A DNA stretch of 7,907 nucleotides from Chloroflexota bacterium (GTDB taxonomy: Bacteria; Chloroflexota; Dehalococcoidia; Lucifugimonadales; JADFKI01), in the NCBI GenBank assembly GCA_024648655.1, contig JAGGDZ010000141.1, forward strand, positions 1 through 7,907, read 5' to 3'. The stretch's first letter is position 1; each line of letters opens with the position of its first letter. Positions 1 through 4,976 of the stretch are shown one piece after another. A program made the translations under genes and the position numbers. The notes beneath the pieces were generated by a model. That model had not been told where the DNA came from and did no database searches. It worked only from the letters and a program-made list of their open reading frames with translations.

Positions 1-478
1 CGTCGTCTCCCACGGTTACAATTGCCGTTAGGTTGTCCGTATGCGCCTTCAAGCCCCGAAGCAGTACCGAAAGTCCCGTGCCTCCTCCAATCGCAACTAT
101 TCTCGGTCCTCTGGCAAGGGAGCGCCGAGTATATATCGTATTGGCGATGCTATCGATTGAGGGGGAGTCCAGAATCAATGGTCCTACGGAACGATAGAGT
201 CCAAACAATGCCAGATATATGACCAATCCACCGCCGCATAGCAGCAGGATTCCTTCAAGATACATCGGAAGCAGATCAGGCGGACGCAGAGTAATCAACT
301 CTATGAACACATAAGCCAACCCAAGAAGACACAGGAACATTCCCAGTGCGCCGAGCAACATCCAGCGCTTGAGTCCAATACCGGGAGTGGCGAGTTTAAG
401 GATATCCAACCACGAGCTATCCCGCCCATGACCATTAGTGGAATATGCGCTTCCGTTGCGCTGGAAGGACCCGTTCAT
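1..478 (-). CDS. yvcK: YvcK/CofD-like protein with N-terminal membrane anchor, partial (N-terminal 159 residues)
   Basis: The gene enters on the minus strand at ATG 478-476 and runs off the left edge, so only residues 1-159 are visible. Residues 39-61 and 71-95 are two hydrophobic segments that look like membrane helices joined by a short loop. Around residues 127-145 comes the glycine-rich start of the CofD-like Rossmann fold (IVAIGGGTGLSVLLRGLK), followed by a TAIVTVGDD strand, both typical of YvcK (gluconeogenesis factor family). In Bacillus YvcK binds UDP-GlcNAc and is needed for cell shape and growth on gluconeogenic carbon sources; it does not carry out the CofD lactyl-phospholactate reaction. 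The start codon overlaps the gatB stop as ATGA, so translation is probably coupled and there is no good Shine-Dalgarno of its own. The membrane-anchored form suggests a cytoplasmic domain tethered to the membrane. The family call is firm; the exact role is inferred. Confidence 0.88.
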   Translation of the reverse strand, partial: MNGSFQRNGSAYSTNGHGRDSSWLDILKLATPGIGLKRWMLLGALGMFLCLLGLAYVFIELITLRPPDLLPMYLEGILLLCGGGLVIYLALFGLYRSVGPLILDSPSIDSIANTIYTRRSLARGPRIVAIGGGTGLSVLLRGLKAHTDNLTAIVTVGDD

Positions 479-1980
479 TCGGACTGCCTGAGTGCGTCAA
501 GTCTTTCCTTGAGAAGCTGAGTCGCCATCGGAGGATTCGCTTTGCCTCTAGTTATCCTCATTACTTGCCCGACGAGGAACCGCACAGCCTGTTCCTTACC
601 TTCCAGATATTCGGATACCGGTTTAGGATTCGAGGCGATTGCCTCATCTACGGCATTGCCAAGCTTATCGACATCGTTGATCTGCACCAGGCCTTGCCTT
701 TCGGCAATCTCAGCGGGGGGCTTGCCACTGACGAACATTTCCTCGAAGACGGTCTTCGCCATGCTAGTGCTGAGGGTTCCCTCGGAGACCAAGGCAAGCA
801 GTTCAACAAAGCCTTGGGGCGTAATCTTAATTTCAGAAATCTCTCTGCCGGTCTCGTTAAGCAGCCTTCCAAGCTCGACTAGCATCCAGTTGCTGACCTG
901 CTTGGCTAGCTGCTCTAGGGCATCCCCGGAAGCCTCACTAAGGCTAACGACCGACTCAAAGTAGTCGGCAGTGGCTTTGACAATGGTTAGGAGATTGGCA
1001 TCGTACTCAGGTAGTCCGTATTCATGCATGAAGCGTTGCTTGCGAGCGGCCGGCAGCTCAGGCAAAACGCGGAGCACGTCCTGCACCCAGCCTTGCTCAA
1101 TGACCAGTGGCGGGAGGTCCGGCTCGGGGAAGTATCGATAGTCGTGAGCGTATTCCTTGGTGCGCTGCGTAAAGGTCAAACCCGCGCTCTCATCCCAGCC
1201 CCTGGTCTCCTGCACGATTTCTTCGCCTTCGTTGACAGCTCGCACCTGACGCTCTGCTTCGTGCTGCAGCGCCCTATGCACCGAGCGGAAGCTGTTCATA
1301 TTTTTGATCTCAACCTTCGCGCCAAATTCCGGGCTGCCGAGCGGACGAACGCTAATGTTAGCATCACAGCGAAAGTTGCCTTCTTCCATGTTCGCGCTGC
1401 TAACGCCTATATAGCGCAGGATAGATTGCAGTTGGGTCAGGTAGCTCCGCGCTTCGTCGGGGCTGCGCATGTCCGGCTCGCTCACGATTTCCATGAGTGG
1501 CACGCCGGCTCGATTGATGTCCAGAAGGCTATAGTTATCACCGAATTCGTCGGTTCTGTGAAACAGCTTTGCTACATCCTCTTCCAGATGAACGCGGGTA
1601 ACGCCAATGGGCTTTATGCCCGTCTCAGTCTCTATCTCAAGGCGTCCGCCATAAGCGATGGGCTGGTCGTATTGAGAAATCTGGTAACCTTTCATCAGGT
1701 CGGGATACGGATAGTTCTTGCGGTCGAACTTCGTGAAGCCTGATATGTTGCAGCCAAGCGCAAGCCCGGTGCGTATCACATAGTCCACGGCTTTACGATT
1801 CATGACGGGGAGCGCGCCGGGTAGCCCCAGACACACCGCGCAGACCGTTGTGTTGGGAGGGGCATCCTGATACGCAGCGCTGCACGCACAGAACATCTTG
1901 CTCTCGGTCAGAAGTTGCGAATGCACTTCCAGTCCGATCACTACTTCGTACTCAGCAGCTACCTGCGAAACGCTTGTCAA
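475..1980 (-). CDS. gatB: Aspartyl/glutamyl-tRNA(Asn/Gln) amidotransferase subunit B
   Basis: GatB binds and phosphorylates the Glu/Asp of misacylated tRNA(Gln)/tRNA(Asn), so that GatA-derived ammonia can amidate it, in the cytoplasmic GatCAB complex. The catalytic cradle is full length: YEVVIGLEVHSQL at the N-terminus, KNYPYPDLMKGYQISQYDQP, LEEDVAKL, DINRAGVPLMEIVSEPD, ANMEEGNFRCDANISVRP and DYRYFPEPDLPPL all match the family. A C-x-C-x13-C-x2-C set (CAC then CAVC, residues 31-50 from the TTG) is the zinc motif found in many GatBs. The tail, with NPKPVSEYLEGK and FLVGQVM..TRGKANP, is the YqeY-like tRNA-binding domain. I chose TTG 1980 (501 residues) because AAGGA lies 7 bases upstream. ATG 2019 (514 residues) has no Shine-Dalgarno and sits directly beside a -10 box, but it cannot be excluded. 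gatA and gatC are not in the window. It is the first gene of a leftward pair with yvcK. Confidence 0.96.
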   Translation of the reverse strand: MTSVSQVAAEYEVVIGLEVHSQLLTESKMFCACSAAYQDAPPNTTVCAVCLGLPGALPVMNRKAVDYVIRTGLALGCNISGFTKFDRKNYPYPDLMKGYQISQYDQPIAYGGRLEIETETGIKPIGVTRVHLEEDVAKLFHRTDEFGDNYSLLDINRAGVPLMEIVSEPDMRSPDEARSYLTQLQSILRYIGVSSANMEEGNFRCDANISVRPLGSPEFGAKVEIKNMNSFRSVHRALQHEAERQVRAVNEGEEIVQETRGWDESAGLTFTQRTKEYAHDYRYFPEPDLPPLVIEQGWVQDVLRVLPELPAARKQRFMHEYGLPEYDANLLTIVKATADYFESVVSLSEASGDALEQLAKQVSNWMLVELGRLLNETGREISEIKITPQGFVELLALVSEGTLSTSMAKTVFEEMFVSGKPPAEIAERQGLVQINDVDKLGNAVDEAIASNPKPVSEYLEGKEQAVRFLVGQVMRITRGKANPPMATQLLKERLDALRQSE

Positions 1981-1987
1981 CTGTCTG

Positions 1988-1992
1988 TCCTT
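1988..1992 (-). promoter_or_regulatory. Shine-Dalgarno (AAGGA) supporting a TTG start for gatB
   Basis: On the minus strand AAGGA is followed by 7 bases and then TTG at 1980-1978. The conserved part of GatB (YEVVIGLEVH) begins 10 residues after this TTG. No comparable site precedes the ATG at 2019. Confidence 0.55.
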
Positions 1993-2020
1993 ACCATAAT
2001 AGTTTTTGTACTTGAGCATT

Positions 2021-2049
2021 AGTATAGAAAATCACAAGGTGAAACACAA
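2021..2049 (-). promoter_or_regulatory. Candidate sigma-70-type promoter for gatB-yvcK
   Basis: On the minus strand TTGTGT (2049-2044) and TATACT (2026-2021) are separated by exactly 17 bases. The -10 matches the consensus at 5 of 6 positions and the -35 at 3 of 6. Transcription would begin near 2014, giving a leader of about 34 bases before the TTG start. No other convincing promoter lies between the two divergent operons on this strand. This is a pattern match only. Confidence 0.5.
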
Positions 2050-2056
2050 CTTGTGA
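2032..2056. promoter_or_regulatory. Inverted repeat TCACAAG-N11-CTTGTGA, candidate operator
   Basis: A perfect 7-base inverted repeat (2032-2038 and 2050-2056) lies over the spacer and -35 of the candidate gatB promoter. The core CACAA occurs again at 2045-2049, giving three half-sites: two in direct orientation 12 bases apart and one inverted. This is where a repressor would block gatB transcription. The regulator is unknown, and the half-site order is opposite to the CRP type (TGTGA-N6-TCACA). Confidence 0.35.
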
Positions 2057-2113
2057 ATGCGAACAGTCTCACCTCTGCAAGTGCTGTAGGTGTATGGACT
2101 GGGAAGCAATAGA

Positions 2114-2143
2114 TTGCAAGTTCGTCTTGAAAACTGCGATAAT
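2114..2143 (+). promoter_or_regulatory. Candidate extended -10 promoter for the tetrapyrrole operon
   Basis: TTGCAA (2114-2119) and GATAAT (2138-2143) are 18 bases apart, and TGC directly before GATAAT forms an extended -10 (TGn). The -10 matches at 5 of 6 positions and the -35 at 4 of 6. Transcription would start near 2150, leaving about 74 bases before ATG 2224. It points rightward into the five-gene tetrapyrrole operon, and no later gap in that operon is large enough to suggest a second strong promoter. Confidence 0.55.
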
Positions 2144-2223
2144 GTGTGCAGTAGGGGCGATCTCCGCGCATACGCCCCACAGCATTGAACATGCGCGCCG
2201 GCATGAACTTAGTGAGATGGCGA

Positions 2224-3246
2224 ATGACAACCAGCACAAGCGCTATGGATATTGTTGACCGCAAGGTCCTGAACATAATCCAGACCCGGTTTCCGCTCGT
2301 GGAAATGCCATTTAAGGCGGTCGCCGACGAGATTGGCATAGACGAAGGTGAAGTTTTAGAGCGCATCGGCGATCTGAAGCGCAAGAATGTGGTGCGACAA
2401 ATTAGCGCGATTTTCGATACGAGGCGTCTTGGTTACAAGACGACGCTGGTTGCAATGCGGTTGCCTGCAGATGAACTGGACGCGGCGGCGCAAGTCATCA
2501 ACGAACACCCAGGCGTCAGTCACAACTATGCTCGTAACGGTCACTTCAATCTCTGGTTTACCGTAGCGGTTCCGCCTTATGAAGACCTTGCCGACACGGT
2601 GGAAGACATGGCAGCCAGGACCGGCGCTGAATCGTACCGCCTGATGCCCACTATCAAGTTCTTCAAAATTGGCGTCAACTTCGACATGGTGAAGGAAGAA
2701 GGCGCCGCAAAGAAGTATTACAGCCCTGACGGATACGACCGCTCCGGCGCGATTGCCAAAGACTGGAACAAGGCGATGCCCGTTTCGGACTTTGAGATTG
2801 AGGTCATCCGCGAGTTACAAGAGGACGTGGAACTTACAGCTCGTCCCTTCAGTCCGATGGCGGAGCGTCTAGGCATCTCCCTGCAAGAGTTGTTCGACAT
2901 AGCCGATTCATTCCAAGAGCGCGGCCTGATGAGACGCTTCAGCGCAGTGCTGCACCATCGGCGCGCCGGCTTCAGATCAAATGCCATGGCAGTATGGAAG
3001 GTGCCCTCCGAGCGAGCCGTGGAAGTGGGCAACATCATGGCGCAATCGCGCTGGGTGACGCACTGCTACGAGCGCCCAACTTTCCCCGACTGGCCCTACA
3101 CGCACTTTACTATGATTCACGCCACATCAGATGAAACTTGTGAAGATGTCGCGGCCGGAATCTCTGAAGCCACGGGAATTACCGAGTACCAACTACTGTA
3201 CAGTACGCGCGAGTATAAGAAGACGCGCGTGAGGTACTTTGTGTAG
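2224..3246 (+). CDS. ahbA-ahbB: Fused siroheme decarboxylase, AhbA-AhbB / NirD-NirL type (two AsnC/Lrp-like halves)
   Basis: Siroheme decarboxylase removes the two acetate carboxyls at C12 and C18 of siroheme, giving didecarboxysiroheme for heme (Ahb route) or heme d1. The 340-residue protein has two Lrp/AsnC-like halves, each about the size of one normal subunit. The first has a winged helix at about 9-65 and an AsnC-type domain to about 155, with SHNYAR (99-104) and HFNLWFTV. The second has a winged helix at about 188-246 and a ligand domain to 335, with THCYERPTFPDWPY (279-292) and FTMIH. The repeated H-[NC]-Y-x-R and the WPY/LWF sequences mark decarboxylase rather than amino-acid-sensing Lrp. 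AhbA and AhbB are usually separate proteins forming a heterodimer; here both are in one chain. I chose ATG 2224 because GTGAG lies 7 bases upstream; ATG 2245, ATG 2203 or TTG 2185 are possible. No nirS or ahbC/D is nearby to decide heme versus heme d1. First gene of the operon. Confidence 0.85.
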   Translation: MTTSTSAMDIVDRKVLNIIQTRFPLVEMPFKAVADEIGIDEGEVLERIGDLKRKNVVRQISAIFDTRRLGYKTTLVAMRLPADELDAAAQVINEHPGVSHNYARNGHFNLWFTVAVPPYEDLADTVEDMAARTGAESYRLMPTIKFFKIGVNFDMVKEEGAAKKYYSPDGYDRSGAIAKDWNKAMPVSDFEIEVIRELQEDVELTARPFSPMAERLGISLQELFDIADSFQERGLMRRFSAVLHHRRAGFRSNAMAVWKVPSERAVEVGNIMAQSRWVTHCYERPTFPDWPYTHFTMIHATSDETCEDVAAGISEATGITEYQLLYSTREYKKTRVRYFV

Positions 3247-3259
3247 AAAAACCATGCTG

Positions 3260-3276
3260 GGGCGGAGGCTCCGTTC
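3260..3276 (+). other. Small hairpin between the decarboxylase gene and sirC
   Basis: A 7-pair stem (two pairs are G-U) with a 3-base GGC loop lies in the 68-base gap, the only sizeable gap inside the operon. It is not followed by a T run, so it is a poor terminator. It could stabilise or process the message, or mean nothing. Confidence 0.2.
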
Positions 3277-3301
3277 GTTTAAGCGCAAGAGAAAGAGAAT
3301 A

Positions 3302-3309
3302 GGGAAGGA
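3302..3309 (+). promoter_or_regulatory. Strong Shine-Dalgarno for sirC
   Basis: GGGAAGGA ends 5 bases before ATG 3315 and fixes the sirC start. It is the clearest ribosome binding site at the front of the operon and contrasts with hemC, which has none. Confidence 0.7.
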
Positions 3310-3314
3310 ACTTA

Positions 3315-4046
3315 ATGCCCGCTTACTATCCGGCATTCATAGATGTGAAGAACAGGTGCTGCGTCGTTATCGGCGGAGGCAACATCGGCGAGGAGAAGGT
3401 AGTCAAGCTGTTGGACTGCCACGCAGATGTGGTGGTAATCAGTCCTGAGGTCAACGAGGGAGTTCGCAGCCTCGCGGACGACGGCAAAGTAGTGTGGCAC
3501 AAGCGCGAATACCAAGCCGGCGATCTGAAGGATGCCTTTATCGCAATCGCAGCTACTGACGACAACGGTGTGAACCGTGCCATCGCGAAAGAGGCGGACG
3601 AACGCAATGTGCTTCTAAATGTCGTTGACGTCACCCACCTGTGCACTTTTATCGCACCTTCGGTTGCCATTCGCGGCGATGTAACCGTTGCCGCATCGAC
3701 CGGTGGGGCAAGTCCAGCCCTCGCGCGTAAGTTCCGCGAACTACTCGATGGCAGCCCCATAGAATCGAGCCACCCGCTTATGGACTACGCCGAACTCACC
3801 CCACTTCTTGCGGATGCCCGTGCGGAGATTCGGGGCAAGGGCATCACCCTAGTAACCGACCACTGGCAAGCCTGCATCACGGACAGCCTTTTGGAGACGG
3901 TGCTGGACGGGGGATACGACGCAGCCCGCGCCACGCTCATTGGAGACCTGATGAAAGGGGTAGGCTGCGACTGCGAGCCTGGCGTCTGCAAGATGTGGGA
4001 AGAGAAGAAAGCTCTCGCCTACACTGACGCGGGCGCAAGTTCCTGA
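3315..4046 (+). CDS. sirC: Precorrin-2 dehydrogenase (SirC / Met8 / CysG N-terminal family), possible sirohydrochlorin ferrochelatase
   Basis: This enzyme oxidises precorrin-2 to sirohydrochlorin with NAD+; the Met8 and CysG relatives also insert iron. An NAD-binding Rossmann fold begins at residue 16 (VVIGGGNIGEEKVVKLL, glycines 20-22 and 25). NVVDVTHLCTFIAPS at 102-116 holds Asp105, in the position of the catalytic Asp of CysG and Met8. RGDVTVAASTGGASPALARKFRELL (120-144) is the family signature at the end of the dehydrogenase domain. At 243 residues the length is normal for a stand-alone SirC. The tail carries CDCEPGVC (residues 218-225), an unusual cysteine cluster that could bind metal. 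Start ATG 3315 has a strong Shine-Dalgarno. The stop (TGA 4044-4046) is in the same frame as hemC, 9 bases upstream of it. No separate CbiX/SirB-like chelatase is visible, so iron insertion may fall to this protein or to a gene elsewhere. Confidence 0.92.
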   Translation: MPAYYPAFIDVKNRCCVVIGGGNIGEEKVVKLLDCHADVVVISPEVNEGVRSLADDGKVVWHKREYQAGDLKDAFIAIAATDDNGVNRAIAKEADERNVLLNVVDVTHLCTFIAPSVAIRGDVTVAASTGGASPALARKFRELLDGSPIESSHPLMDYAELTPLLADARAEIRGKGITLVTDHWQACITDSLLETVLDGGYDAARATLIGDLMKGVGCDCEPGVCKMWEEKKALAYTDAGASS

Positions 4047-4055
4047 CTCAGTCCG

Positions 4056-4976
4056 GTGGCTGGTACAAGACGAGTCGTCATCGGCTCGCGGTCAAGTTCC
4101 CTATCGCAGGCGCAGACCAACGAGGTTGTGCGTCTGCTCAGCCAATCGCACCCCTCGCTCAACATCGATGTAGTCTCTCTGTCCACTCGCGGCGACAGGA
4201 ACAAGGCTGCTCCACTGCTCAGCATGGAGCGCGGCATGTTCGTAAAAGAAATCGAACTTGCGCTGCTAAGCGGGGAAATTGACATCGCGGTCCACAGCGC
4301 CAAAGACATGCCAGCCACACTTCCGGCAGGCCTTACCATCGCAGCCTTTCCCAAGAGAGAGGACGCGCGTGACGTACTGGTCAACCGTTGGAACGCGCCG
4401 TTGAGCAAATTGCCTTCCGGCGCCCGTCTGGGAACTAGCAGCCCTAGGCGTACGGCGCAAATAAAGGCAGCGCGCTCCGACTTAGAAGTAGTGCCCATCA
4501 GGGGCAATGTGGATACACGCTTGCAGAAGGCGGCAAGCGATGACTATGATGGCGCGGTACTTGCGGCAGCAGGGATATTGCGCCTCGGAAGGCATTCGGA
4601 AATTAGCGCGTATCTATCTCCACACGAATGTGTTCCGGATGTAGGGCAAGGTGCCCTCGCGGTTCAGGTACGAGAGTCTGACGGCGAGACGATTAACTTT
4701 GTTCGGGCAATCGATCATGCTCCAACAAGCGTCGCAGTCCGTGCAGAGCGCGCATTTCTGGTGGCGATGGGTGGAGGCTGCACTATGCCTACTGCGGCAT
4801 ACGCGGAAATTAAAGACGACACACTGCACCTCCTGGGGATGGTCGCAAGGCCCGATGGCAGCGAAATCTACCGTGTTTCAGAGTCTTATGACTGCTCCAA
4901 TCCTGAAGAAGCGGGCAAATCCATTGCGGCTCTGCTGCTAGAAGCCGGTGGAGCGCGCATCATGGAGACAATATGA
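4056..4976 (+). CDS. hemC: Hydroxymethylbilane synthase (porphobilinogen deaminase)
   Basis: HemC joins four porphobilinogen units head to tail on a covalently held dipyrromethane cofactor and releases hydroxymethylbilane in the cytoplasm. Clear motifs are: HSAKDMP with Asp84 (catalytic, same number as in E. coli), LGTSSPRRTAQI with Arg131-Arg132, PIRGNVDTRL, PDVGQGALAVQVR, and GGGCTMP with Cys242, the cofactor attachment residue. Length 306 is typical. The N-terminal loop reads IGSRSSSLSQAQ where most homologs have something like TRGSPLALAQ; the arginine and a serine are kept. The start is GTG 4056 with no visible Shine-Dalgarno; it lies 9 bases after the sirC stop in the same frame, so ribosomes probably reinitiate from sirC. 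The end overlaps the next gene as ATGA. The usual neighbour hemA, often found beside hemC, is absent. Confidence 0.96.
   Translation: MAGTRRVVIGSRSSSLSQAQTNEVVRLLSQSHPSLNIDVVSLSTRGDRNKAAPLLSMERGMFVKEIELALLSGEIDIAVHSAKDMPATLPAGLTIAAFPKREDARDVLVNRWNAPLSKLPSGARLGTSSPRRTAQIKAARSDLEVVPIRGNVDTRLQKAASDDYDGAVLAAAGILRLGRHSEISAYLSPHECVPDVGQGALAVQVRESDGETINFVRAIDHAPTSVAVRAERAFLVAMGGGCTMPTAAYAEIKDDTLHLLGMVARPDGSEIYRVSESYDCSNPEEAGKSIAALLLEAGGARIMETI

Noticed and set aside
445..964. Two plus-strand open frames of about 140 residues
   Set aside because: Both are antisense to the YqeY-like end of gatB and look like low-complexity translation of the wrong strand.
1024..1743. 239-residue open frame on the plus strand
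   Set aside because: It lies wholly antisense to gatB, its protein has no recognisable motif, and the gatB frame on the other strand is strongly conserved throughout.
2150..2223. Cobalamin or other riboswitch in the operon leader
   Set aside because: The predicted leader is only about 74 bases, with no long paired elements and no B12-box-like sequence that I can see.
2019..2384. 121-residue minus-strand frame covering the intergenic region
   Set aside because: It crosses the predicted divergent promoters and is antisense to the decarboxylase N-terminus; it has no motif and no ribosome binding site.
2224..3246. Reading the two-domain AsnC-like protein as a transcription regulator
   Set aside because: The H-N-Y-x-R / H-C-Y-E-R, LWFTV and FPDWPY sequences and the operon context match siroheme decarboxylases; ordinary Lrp/AsnC proteins lack them.
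4044..4055. Possibility that sirC-hemC is one gene broken by a nonsense mutation
   Set aside because: Both products are full length for their families with proper N- and C-termini, and separate genes are the norm, so this is a normal gene boundary. Readthrough is kept only as a finding.
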